The notes beneath the pieces are model-generated. The model did not search any database. It saw only the letters and a program-made list of their open reading frames with translations, and was not told where the DNA came from. Below, piece by piece: positions 10,434 to 20,206 of a DNA stretch of 64,000 nt; the first letter of the stretch is position 1; each line of letters begins with the position of its first letter. The stretch is from Filosporella fistucella (taxonomy: Eukaryota > Ascomycota > Leotiomycetes > Helotiales). The stretch lies in assembly GCA_030077755.1 (NCBI GenBank), contig JAQJZZ010000002.1, positions 930,001-994,000 of the forward strand, in the 5' to 3' direction. A program made the translations under genes and the position numbers.

Positions 10434-12686
10434 GCTGTCGACGCGTGCGGTACTTGGTTGGTTTGTTAACGATGTAGATACGATATGGCTGGTTGGATTA
10501 GCTATAGTTGAATGATGGAACTTGGAAGTGGTTCCAAAAGCGAGAAAAGAGAGAGGTGGTTCTCCTGCTTGAAGCTATTCGCTCCTTCCTCTTATGCAAA
10601 AGCTGATGTAAATAGGAAAGAAGTACCTTAAAAACATCGCTTCTCATTACAAAATTAGACGTGAAGCATTAACAAAAGCTATCTCAATACCTGAAAATTC
10701 TTCCCCCAAGCTACCTAAGAAGCATCAACATCACTCCTCTGCATCTCCTCATCTTATTCCCATACCCGCCTTATGTACCAAAATCCACGTGCTATTGCAA
10801 CCTCTGACTCCCAAATAAGTAAATAAATAGCTCCAAACCTCTCACCGCAGAAGGCGCCATTCTCCGTGGTGGAATGGTCAGGTCAAACTGCAGTGGGAGG
10901 ACACACAGAAATTGAGGTCAAAAAACCCCGAGTTCAACAACCACAAACAGGAAAAATATTACGCATTGAAACAGCCGATCGAAAAATGACTCACCATGTT
11001 CGCGACTTCAAAAACTGACGACAGTTTTCTAAACTATCCCTGATTCGTAAGGGATAGTGGAGTTTTTGCAATTCTTTTTTGATAAAATTACTTTTGCTGC
11101 TTCTGATTTTATTTTGGACTGAGTGTCTTGGAATATTGGTAGGAAGGATGTTTCTTCTTCAACACTTTTTGGTTTGCATACAAGTAAACTGATTTTCTGG
11201 GACTGGTGATAGTATTTGCGTTGCACGGATCGATTTTTGAATGGTACGCCTCTGGAATAATACAGGCTCGCTTCGCCTGTCATCTTTCACCATCTCCTCC
11301 ACGCACAACATCAATGGTATTGAGGCGGCAGCTCAATCATGGTATTTATGGAATGGTTTCTGATGCAACACATCTCTGGAAGGTTTCATGATCATTTCGG
11401 AAGTCGAGTAAAGATTGGACTCTGGCTTTCATGCAGGCGTGGAAAGGGGTAGCGAGATGTGGGGAAACGAGGGAGGGGCTTTCGCCAGGTGACGGATATT
11501 TTGGGACGGGGTTAGAACAGCAGATTGTGGCAGTGAACGATATGTCAAAATTAAATAACATCCCTTTGATACAATGCATCGTCTTAGCTAATTGGGCTGA
11601 GATTTATGCTTCTACCAGCAAGTTACTTGTGCGAAGACAATGAGCTCATCTGTAATCTTCGGTCTCATCGAAGCTCGATCGCAAGGCATGAAATGATGCA
11701 TTTGATACTATATAACCGTAGAACTCCCGTTAGTCGAAAACACGCTCCATCAAATGTTACTTTGCCTCTTCTTGTGTCTCTGCCTAAAAGACTAAAAGGT
11801 CAAGGTAAAATCGTGTCAAATGTGGTATCACGTGACCAAGTCATAAGAATGATTCTGACGGTGTCTCTTGATTCAATGGAAATGTCTTTTGAATGCGCCA
11901 CTCTATCCGATACAATTCCTCATGGATAGGGAGAAGTCGGAATAAGGCTGAAGTGAAGCAATCCCCAGCCAAACTCAAAAGTCAATTGCTACTAACTGCA
12001 GAGCCAATGGATCCGAGGCATGCGGCTGTCTTGCTTCTGATTTGCCACTCTTCGACAAGCGAGCCTTGCCCTGAACGTCGACGGACCTGCTTGATATTTA
12101 ATCTGCACAACACCAACAGCACCAATTGATACACCCACATGTTGACAATCTCTCATGACTGCCAATCATGAACACCAGACTGAGCCCTCCCGCCTCGGTT
12201 TGACCAGATGATCATTGACTTGAAGGGTAAAGATATCTTGCAGCCGACAGCGGAGTGACCTCGAGATTATTGCACAAGCCTCAACAGACTCGATTCGACC
12301 TTTGACGATTCAAGCATATGAGCAGTGTCGACAATTCAACCGGAATATCAACATCTATTTCCGAACAAAAACGCGTCTAGCGCCCTTTTTGCCCCCATAC
12401 TAGTGCGTGTCCCTGCAGACCCTCACCTACCCTTATTCCAACGAGCATGTGGCCTCGTTCATAGGTCGAAACTGTAGGTGATGTCAATTTATGAGACACG
12501 TTGGTATCATGGAGGGGCAGCTAGAGGTGGGGTTGAGCTTCGAGTCAAGCTCAGATATATGTCCCTCTCCAGTCCCCTCTTTCCTCTCCTCTCTCCTCTC
12601 TCCTCTCTTCCATCCATCGTCTCATTGTATCACGAGTATCAACTACTTCTTTCAATTACTCATTCGCCCAGAAATGAGAGAGTACC
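10434..12686. promoter_or_regulatory. Divergent 2.25-kb intergenic/promoter region
   Basis: It separates the small secreted protein gene (minus) from BTA1 (plus). It contains two CACGTG boxes, at 10786-10791 and 11829-11834. A polypyrimidine tract built of CCTCT repeats (about 12562-12615), typical of fungal core promoters, lies just before BTA1. Short open frames lack family features, and no gene is supported. Confidence 0.45.
11829..11834. promoter_or_regulatory. CACGTG box upstream of BTA1
   Basis: Palindromic CACGTG in the context ggtatCACGTGacca, about 850 bp before the BTA1 start. CACGTG is the core site of Pho4/NUC-1 phosphate-starvation regulators and of other bHLH factors. Fungal BTA1 is known to be phosphate-regulated, but about 15 such sites are expected by chance in 64 kb, so binding is only a suggestion. 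Confidence 0.25.
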
Positions 12687-12706
12687 ATGGCTTCTCTTAT
12701 CCCTAG
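12674..12706 (+). promoter_or_regulatory. Overlapping uORF at the BTA1 start
   Basis: An ATG at 12674 opens a 10-codon frame (MREYHGFSYP, stop TAG ending at 12706) that overlaps the BTA1 start at 12687 in another frame. Both ATGs have a purine at -3. If the mRNA 5' end lies upstream of 12674, this uORF would reduce BTA1 translation. Confidence 0.35.
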
Positions 12707-15439
12707 CGTCCTACTCAAGGACCCTCACGCTCAAATTATCATTGTTGGAGCAACACTTGTTGTCCTCATCGGCGTTATTTTCGCCATAACCCTCTTGCCT
12801 TCTAAATCTGCCTTGGAAGACGAGAAAGATCCCAGTGCCTTCACTTCCTTCTTACGCTTCTTCTATGCTTCTTTTCTGAAGCCACATACTGGAGATGGTA
12901 CTGGAAATGGCCAGCAGGATGCTCTTGAGAGCTTCTATAAGGCACAAGCTGGAGTTTACGATGCCACAAGGAAGCGCTTGCTTCGTGGTCGCGAGGATAT
13001 GTTAGGATTGGTAGCAGCTCAGTTGGTGCAGAAGGCAGCCAGGGAGCGTTCCCACGATACGAAACGTATCTGGGTAGACGTAGGTTTACAGAATGCGATA
13101 TAAAATCAACGCTAACATGTGCAGATTGGAGGAGGAACCGGGTGGAACATCGAAGCTATGTCTGAATTTGTCGATGTTGAAGAATTCTTCTCTAGTGTAT
13201 ATCTCGTCGATTTCTCTCCTTCCCTCTGCGAAGTGGCTCGGAAACGTTTCACACGATTGGGATGGAAAAATGTGAAAGTTGTGTGTCAGGACGCAAGAAC
13301 TTTCCGATTGGAAGATCACGAAAGTGGTGTTGCTGGTATCGTTGGACTTCCACAATCTCCCACCAGAGGTTATTTTTCGGACAATACCCCTTCGGTTGGT
13401 GGTGCGGACCTTATAACGTTGTCGTATAGTCTGTCCATGATTGTAAGTAGACACTACATGGTTAGAACTGGGCCTTGCTAACTGATGAAGCCTGATTTCT
13501 ACTCGGTCATTGACTCCCTCACCTCTCTCCTCTCGCCCACCGGCACAGTTGGAGTTGTAGATTTCTACGTCCAATCTATTGTCGACCTAAGTTGCAGAAA
13601 CTATACTGGAGGTGTCATCAATCGTCACGTCAACTGGTTTGGCCGTTTATTCTGGAGGGCATGGTTTGATGTTGACCGTGTTGGTCTCGAGGCTGGCCGT
13701 AGAGATTACCTCGAGTATCGATTTGGCACAGTTATCTGCGCTGATTCACGAAACTATCTTCTGGGATCTATTCCATACTACATGTGGGTTGGCTGCCAAA
13801 AGAAGCCTTCCTGCTCCCTGAATACACCAAATTATCCCCATGAAATTGTGGAGCGATTGGATGCAGCCGCAACTGAATCACCTTATCTGTCGCCAATCAA
13901 TCACACCAGCAATCTTTCACGCACAGTGGAGCGGTCAACACCTCCAGAGCTCCGGTCAAAAGCTTTCGACGCTGCAATTATAAATCTTTCGGCAAATTTA
14001 CCACTTCCGTCTTTCTTCTATCAGAATCATCAGTATGTATTTACATTTACTTGCAAAGTCCTCGACACAATATTTCCTCTTCTAAACACAGTAAAAGCTC
14101 GTACTGACTCATCAATAGCTGGAGAATCCACTATGATGATCAACTGAAGAAGCACACTCAATTCAAGAATGAATACATCTACGCCTTCACCTGGGAAGAT
14201 TCACGCGTGGACCAACGTCTTCTCAAACTCAACTCGAATGATGTGGTCCTAGCTATAACCTCAGCAGGTGACAACATTCTTTCCTACGCTCTTGCTTCGC
14301 CAGCCCGAATTCACGCCGTAGATCTCAATCCCAATCAGAACCATCTTCTGGAACTGAAAGTGGCTTCTTTCTCCGCTCTCCCCTACGCCGACTTCTGGAA
14401 ACTCTTTGGACAGGGGAAACATCCCAATTTCAGGGAACTCTTGATCTCTCGTCTCTCCCCTCACATGTCTTCAAGGGCATTCCAATACTGGCTAAACAAT
14501 ACCCATGTCTTCACCTCTTCCCGCTCCAAAGGTCTCTATGAAACAGGTGGTTCTCGCCACGCTATTCGTGTCATCCGTCTCCTAGCAACAACACTCGGAT
14601 TCAGCTCTCAGATAAAAGCCCTTCTAGAATGCAAGACTCTAAATGAGCAACGAGAAATCTGGTCCAAGAAGATCCGTCCCGTAATCATGTCCCGTCTCTT
14701 CTCTTACCTCGTCGTCTCGCAGGAGAAATTCCTCTGGGCTGCTCTGGGCGTACCACACAACCAATTAGCAATGCTAGAAGCCGATTACCTAGCCTCTGAG
14801 ACGATGACCTCAGCATCTCCTTTGGAACACACAGAGAAAGAGCTCAACTCCACCAAAGGCCAGGCAGTATGGGAATACATGGTTCAAACCCTTGATCCTG
14901 TGATCGAAACCTCCTTAATTGGAGAAGATAACCCGTATTATCTTGTCTGTTTGCAAGGCTCTTACTCTCAACGCTGTCATCCTGATTACCTGAAGCCCAA
15001 GTCCCATCAGAAACTCTCTCGTAGCTCGGCCTTCGATGGTCTAAGAATCCACACGGATGAGATCAACGAGGTTGTCTCTCGCCTAGCGCCTGGGACTCTG
15101 ACTGTGGCAGTCGTGATGGATAGCATGGACTGGTTTGACCCTGGTGCCGAAGCAGCAGGGGCCCAGATCTCAAAGCTGAACCGAGCTCTGAAGCTCGGTG
15201 GCCGTGTTCTTCTTCGTTCAGCAGCGTTGACACCCTGGTATATCTCCACCTTCGAAAGTCTAGGCTTTCAAGGGAAACGAGTCGGTGCCAGAATTGCAGG
15301 AGCCTGTATCGATCGCGTTAATATGTATGCTTCATGCTGGCTACTGACTAAGATAGAGAATCTGGATGGGGAAAGGAAAGAAAGTATGTCACAGGAAGAG
15401 GAGGAATTCATGTTATCTGAGCCTGCATTGTCTGGCTAA
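12687..15439 (+). CDS. BTA1: Betaine lipid (DGTS) synthase
   Basis: Makes the phosphorus-free membrane lipid diacylglyceryl-trimethylhomoserine from diacylglycerol and S-adenosylmethionine, in the ER. Exons 12687-13079, 13125-13442, 13491-14032 and 14119-15439 (857 aa). An N-terminal membrane anchor lies at about 15-37 (IIIVGATLVVLIGVIFAITL). A BtaB-like N-methyltransferase follows, with SAM motif I IGGGTGWN at 132-139 and then YLVDFSPSL. The C-terminal half is BtaA-like (DUF3419), the 3-amino-3-carboxypropyl transferase, with ITSAGDNILSYAL, IHAVDLNPNQNHLLELK and RVLLRSAALTPWY. The BtaB-then-BtaA order is the fungal arrangement, opposite to that described for the algal enzyme. In fungi this gene replaces phosphatidylcholine under phosphate starvation. 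Confidence 0.95.
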
Positions 15440-15510
15440 TGGTCACTAATCTAGCTTCCTTGTAATGGAATACAAAGGATCATCTTTCCTCCCCTGATAC
15501 AGTAAACCCA

Positions 15511-15550
15511 TTTGATATCTCTCAATCCATTTTGATATCTTTCAATCCTA
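15511..15550. repeat. Two tandem 20-bp units
   Basis: tttgatatctctcaatccat at 15511-15530 is followed directly by a copy with three differences at 15531-15550. Confidence 0.7.
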
Positions 15551-15553
15551 TGT

Positions 15554-15797
15554 AGTGAAGAAAAACAAACCAAGTCTCATCCTTCCTTCGTATCCCAAGC
15601 CAAATAAACCTGTGAAACGAGAAAACCACGAGGATAAGTACTTTGTGCGTGTATGATCTTGCACCTTTTCGACACTCAATCTCGCATAAAAGTGAAGAAA
15701 CACAAAATAAGTCCCAACCTTCCTTCAAATCCCAAGCCCGAAGGTCTGAGAGACGAGAAAACCATGAGGATGAGTACTCTTTGCATATCTTGCACCG
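15554..15797. repeat. Imperfect tandem duplication, period 137 bp
   Basis: Sequence from 15554 (agtgaagaaa, then ccttccttc at 15581, acgagaaaacca, aagtactttg and atcttgcacc) recurs 137 bp later from 15691 in the same order with scattered substitutions. The length is conserved but the similarity is clearly diverged, so it is an old duplication in noncoding DNA. Confidence 0.65.
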
Positions 15798-15812
15798 AAA
15801 CAATGATACCCA

Positions 15813-18800
15813 TCATTGTCGGTTATCAAAGAAGTAAGCGATCTGCTCATCTGTAAATCCAGATTCAGCACCAGCGAACAATTGGTGTGCTTGTTGCTGC
15901 ATACCATTTTGTTGTTGTACACCACCATGTTGTTGCATACTGTTGAAGTTGACAGGTTGAGCCTGTTGAGCCTGTTGAGCAGGGAAGAAAAAGCCTTGAG
16001 CATTTGGGTGTTGGATGCCTTGAGCTTGGTGAGGAGTGAAGCTGGTAGGTTGAGGAGCGCGTTGGATAGCTTGACCTTGATGATGAGCATAGCTGTTAGG
16101 TTGAGCTTGGGAGGCATTCATTGATTGAGCTTCTTGTCTCTTGTACTTAGCCAATTCCACAACAGCCTTGACGATCTCATTTGCTTGAAGCAAGCTCAAC
16201 ACGTGCTCTGGGGCGCCCAAGAGCTGATAGTACTCGAGATTGGTGTCAGTGAAGTGAGCAGAAGGAGCTGCTTGTTGAGCAGTGGCGCTATTGCCCCATC
16301 GACGACGGTTTGGTGCAAGATAGGTAGTGACAGCGTTGACGATGTTTCCCTCATGTAGCATGGTCAAAACGTTATCTGGAACACCCAAGAGCTCAAGGTA
16401 GCCGAGCATGGTATCATCAAACAAAGCTATCTCAGCTGCCTCAGAAACTTCAGAAGCATCATCAACAATCTCAGACTCTTGATCTTGGAAGTTCTCTGGT
16501 GTCGTATCAGCAACAAAGAAGGGGGGAGAATTGTTGAAAACTTGTGGCTGAGCAAAATTTTGTGGTACAGTGAACATTTGTGTTGGAGTAAAAGTTTGTG
16601 GTTCAGCGAAATTTGGGAACTGCTCAACCTCGTTGCTCAGCTTACGCTTGGCTACCTTCTTTGCAGGACCTTCAGAGGGCGAAACCATGCCATCTAGGCT
16701 GCGCTTCCGAGTAGGAGTTGCAGTAGCTGGAATCCCCTGAGGGAAGAAGTTTGTTGGTGAAGCTACAACCTCATTTGCCTTTGGAGACTTCTTTGGGGTC
16801 TTTGGAGTGCTACGCTTTCTTTTGTGGCCAGAAGGTGGAGCATCTTCAGACTCATCGTCAGCACCGTTGATAGCTGCGGTAGTCTCCTCAAGAAGAGCTT
16901 CAAGTTTCTCAAAGTCAACGTTGTCGGCATTGGCGCTCATGACTACAAAGTCGTTGTTGAAAAACATTCCATCGTTGGAGGGTGGGCAATGGAAAGGGAA
17001 GTTGTCGTCAATAGAGTCCTTCTTCTTCTTACCAGCTCCAGCAGGCTTGCGTTGACGCTTGTTAGGCTTCTCGCTGACAATGCCAAGATTCTTCATGAAG
17101 TCGTCATATGGAGTCACGCCTGGGAACTCATTGTTCTCAAGGAGACGAACGAGAGCTTCGGTCATAAGTGGATCTGTGGTAGGTCTCTCTTCGGATTCAT
17201 CAGAGTCCATGGAAACAAACAGATCATCTGCGGAATCATCTTTGGACTTTGAAGCAGTGCGGCGCTTTTGAGGAGTCGCACGTGCTCGTGGAGGTGAAGC
17301 CCTCTTTTGAGCCTTTGCTGGAGGCGACTTCTTTGCAACGGTGGTTGTTTTCTCAACAGGAGCAGTAGGCAAAGTCAAAGAGCCCATCGAAGCAGTGCGG
17401 AATTGTTGAGTGATGGTACTTGATCGAACTGGCGACGCCTTTGGTTGACCAACTGCTGGAAGTGGGTTTTTGGCAACGCTGGATGTATTCTCGACAGGCG
17501 CAGTAGGTAAGGTCAGAGAGCCCATTGAAGCAGTGTGCAATTGCTGAGTGATGGTACTTGATCGGACAGGTGAGGTCTTTGCTTGACCACTTGTTGGGAG
17601 TGAGTTGTTGGCAACGCTGGAAGTATTCTCGACAGGTGGAGTAGGCAGTGTCAACGAGCCCCATGTAGCAGTACGAATCTTTTGATCAGAAATGCTTGTT
17701 CTCTTGAAAGGCAAGGCCGTTTGTTGACCAGCTGCCGAAGGCGAGTTGTTGACATTGTTGGTAACTTGAGGAGCAGGTTGAGAACTGGGATTGAGTGCAG
17801 TTGAGTTGGATGGTGGACTTGAAATTACCATGTTCTCGATGACTGGATAATCCAATTCGGGTTCGTCCTCAAAAGTAACAGATTGGTTCTCGCCAAACAA
17901 GGAATCATCGTCTCCTTCGGCGTCAAGATCGCCCTCTTCGATGTCAGCGTTGGAAGCTGCGACTTGGTGATCTCCAATAGCATCAAGACTTTTCTCTTTG
18001 TTGTCAGTGGTGGTAACTGCAACTTCGTCATTGCCAACAGCGTCAACCTTATCCTTCAACTTGTTACCGAGAGCAGCTACAAGATAATCATTGCCAGAAG
18101 TATCGTCAACGCCACCTTTGTCGTTAAGATTGTTGCGGTAAGTGTTGATATTATCGTAACCACGATCACTGCGAGGCCAGTCATCGAAATCTGCAGGTTC
18201 AAAAGCCCAATCTTCGGCTGAGTCAAGGCTGCTAAAATCTGAATGGTCTTGGACACGAGAATTTGCCTTGCCCGATTGCTCCTTAGAACTGAATTCTGTG
18301 ATTTCATCGATCAGGTGAGATTGATCATCATAGGTTTCTGGAGCCGGATCAACCAAGTGTTTCAAAAAATTGGTCCAGTCATCAACATGCATGCCCTCAG
18401 GAACCTCTTTGACGAACTTGGGAACATACCACAAGCCGTCGTCGGGGTGTAGGAACTGCATTAGAGACCAAGGTGAATTGCCATCATAATCCCAAAGGAT
18501 CTTGCCAGTGCCACCATTAGCCACGACTTCCTCGCAAAGACCTCTGCGCCATGCTTCATTTTCTTCAACAGTGACTATATTGTCATCGTTGACAGGTGGG
18601 AGAGACGACATCGTTGATTCGTATTGGTCTAAAGGTGTATTCAGTAAGCTTAAGGGTTGAGGCGAGTTGAAAGTAGCGTAAATTGGGTGATCAGGTATGA
18701 CTCTTGGAGAAGAGGGATTGATTTGAGAGCGACTCGTCAAAGAAGACAGTGTTCTCCTAGAGGCCGTTGATTGCTTCTTAGCCAACGAGCTTCGTGGATT

Positions 18801-19076
18801 AGGGGTGACTCGTTTCGGGACGGGTGTAGGTAGAGAGAGATGTCTGTGTATATTAGCTATGTGAACACAAGAAGAAGGAATAGGGGTGACATACGGCACG
18901 AGGTGCTGGTAATTGTTCAAAACGTATCGGACTCCTGTGTCCTTGAATGGTTTTCGATTCAAAGTATGCCAGCGAGCTTTCAAAGCTGTGACAATTTCAT
19001 CGACTGTATGGCCAGCGATGTGAAGTTCGAAGATGAGATTGATCTGACCGTCACTCCAACTCTTAGTCCCCACCAT
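15813..19076 (-). CDS. Large low-complexity protein with two UBA-like repeats and a Q-rich tail
   Basis: 1070 residues from two exons, 18895-19076 and 15813-18843. The 51-bp intron at 18844-18894 (GTATGT...GCTAATATACACAG) is in frame and stop-free, so the unspliced frame reads 1087 aa. The start at 19076 opens a conserved-looking head (KSWSDGQINLIFELHIAGHT, then ALKARWHT and GVRYVLNNY) that resembles a Myb/SANT or HTH domain, about 5-55. Next come acidic/Ser/Thr-rich disorder, three tandem 46-residue repeats containing GSLTLPTAPVE, and several basic clusters that look like NLS (RKRSLDG, GHKRKRSTPKTPKKSPK). Near the C-terminus, two homologous ~40-residue segments (GYLELLGVPDNVLTMLHEG and YYQLLGAPEHVLSLLQANE) resemble UBA/CUE folds, followed by a Gln-rich tail. 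It is probably nuclear. The family is not recognised and the function is unknown. Confidence 0.8.
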   Translation of the reverse strand: MVGTKSWSDGQINLIFELHIAGHTVDEIVTALKARWHTLNRKPFKDTGVRYVLNNYQHLVPYVTPIPSSCVHIANIHRHLSLPTPVPKRVTPNPRSSLAKKQSTASRRTLSSLTSRSQINPSSPRVIPDHPIYATFNSPQPLSLLNTPLDQYESTMSSLPPVNDDNIVTVEENEAWRRGLCEEVVANGGTGKILWDYDGNSPWSLMQFLHPDDGLWYVPKFVKEVPEGMHVDDWTNFLKHLVDPAPETYDDQSHLIDEITEFSSKEQSGKANSRVQDHSDFSSLDSAEDWAFEPADFDDWPRSDRGYDNINTYRNNLNDKGGVDDTSGNDYLVAALGNKLKDKVDAVGNDEVAVTTTDNKEKSLDAIGDHQVAASNADIEEGDLDAEGDDDSLFGENQSVTFEDEPELDYPVIENMVISSPPSNSTALNPSSQPAPQVTNNVNNSPSAAGQQTALPFKRTSISDQKIRTATWGSLTLPTPPVENTSSVANNSLPTSGQAKTSPVRSSTITQQLHTASMGSLTLPTAPVENTSSVAKNPLPAVGQPKASPVRSSTITQQFRTASMGSLTLPTAPVEKTTTVAKKSPPAKAQKRASPPRARATPQKRRTASKSKDDSADDLFVSMDSDESEERPTTDPLMTEALVRLLENNEFPGVTPYDDFMKNLGIVSEKPNKRQRKPAGAGKKKKDSIDDNFPFHCPPSNDGMFFNNDFVVMSANADNVDFEKLEALLEETTAAINGADDESEDAPPSGHKRKRSTPKTPKKSPKANEVVASPTNFFPQGIPATATPTRKRSLDGMVSPSEGPAKKVAKRKLSNEVEQFPNFAEPQTFTPTQMFTVPQNFAQPQVFNNSPPFFVADTTPENFQDQESEIVDDASEVSEAAEIALFDDTMLGYLELLGVPDNVLTMLHEGNIVNAVTTYLAPNRRRWGNSATAQQAAPSAHFTDTNLEYYQLLGAPEHVLSLLQANEIVKAVVELAKYKRQEAQSMNASQAQPNSYAHHQGQAIQRAPQPTSFTPHQAQGIQHPNAQGFFFPAQQAQQAQPVNFNSMQQHGGVQQQNGMQQQAHQLFAGAESGFTDEQIAYFFDNRQ
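17280..17677 (-). repeat. Three in-frame 138-bp coding repeats
   Basis: agcccat-type anchors occur at 17381, 17519 and 17657, an exact 138-bp spacing. They encode three 46-residue units (MGSLTLPTAPVENTSSVAK, then SPVRSSTITQQ). The unit at the low-coordinate end, C-terminal in the protein, is the most diverged and becomes Lys-rich. Confidence 0.85.
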
Positions 19077-20206
19077 TCTTATGTTGAAGGTGAGTTTGTC
19101 TCACCTGACAAAAATTTCACCTCGAAAGTGAGTTTCTGAAGTTCGAGTTGAATGTTGAAATATTTTTCGTGCGCGACGAGCCGAAGCAATGGTATGTTCA
19201 CAGAGCGCACGAAAGTGTAATAGGTGAAGGTTGAGGGGTGTTGTACTTCCAAAGGGTCAAAGATACCGTCGAAGTTCACCAAGTGCCGCCTTCGCGCAAG
19301 CTTGAAGAAGATCTTTTGGGGAACGTTGAACAGTAAACACTGAGGAAAGTTGGTTGAAAAGTACAGAACGATTGGAGAAACGTAAAGTTACAAGTATGAC
19401 TTGAAGTGCGCAATGTAAAAGCTTAAAAGTGTTGTGGGCGAAAGTGTGTGAGTTGTAGATGGGTGAGGTGAGAGTCTGGTTGCGGTGATGGAATAGGTAG
19501 AAGATGTGATGTCGAAAAGGGAAATTTAGCTAGTACTCGCTAACTGATCGATCAAGGTGGTGAGAATGACTCTGACAGAATAGACTAGTCAACTAGCATA
19601 TGTGAGGCTGTCATGAGCGTTGGTGTATTGCCGTTTTGATCGGTGGGAAGTTGAAGTTTAGTTTTGGGAAGAACACCAAACTTACATGAAAATATATGCA
19701 TATGGAAACCTGATTCCTAGGAGGCATACCAACCAGAGTTACTGCTGATTCACACAACATTCTATTCAACTCATTGTTTCTGAATCAACTGTGTACTCTA
19801 ACCAGTCATGGGGTTGAGTTGTGACTTCCGCCCCTGAATATCTCGCTTACCACCTTGGACTTCAATCATCATCTACCTAGAATCTAGATAGGTGAAGCGG
19901 AGAGATGAACGCAAATGAATCACGCAATGGCCACACCAATCTCAGAAAAATTGCGATTGCACATGCTCAAGGCTAAGCATGGTACATCATTATCACCAAA
20001 CGGGTAACATAAATGGCAATTTCGATGGAGGCTTATCCTGCATTGGCAGGGCCTTATTACAACTTGTAAACAAGAAACATGAGAACTATAAATGCGAACA
20101 AGATTCAAAGCATATGAGGTTTATTTTGAATCATTGTGAAGTTTGCAGATTCAGAGGCAACTGGCCTAGGAAATGTGTGACTCAGAGAATGGCCATAGGC
20201 CATGCC
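19077..20206. promoter_or_regulatory. 5' region of the large minus-strand gene
   Basis: About 1.1 kb between the start of the 1070-aa gene and the stop of the methyltransferase gene, both on the minus strand. A 67-codon minus-strand frame ends 2 nt before the start codon, but it begins with TTG and has no ATG. No other feature is recognised. Confidence 0.4.

Larger units (their letters stand above)
15440..15812. other. Convergent 3' region carrying tandem duplications
   Basis: Space between BTA1 (plus) and the large minus-strand gene. Most of it consists of imperfect tandem repeats (listed separately). The 3' UTRs of both genes probably lie in these repeats. Confidence 0.5.

Noticed and set aside
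19079..19282. 67-codon minus-strand frame ending 2 nt before the start of the 1070-aa gene, looking like a uORF
   Set aside because: Its first codon is TTG and it contains no ATG, so it is not a plausible uORF.
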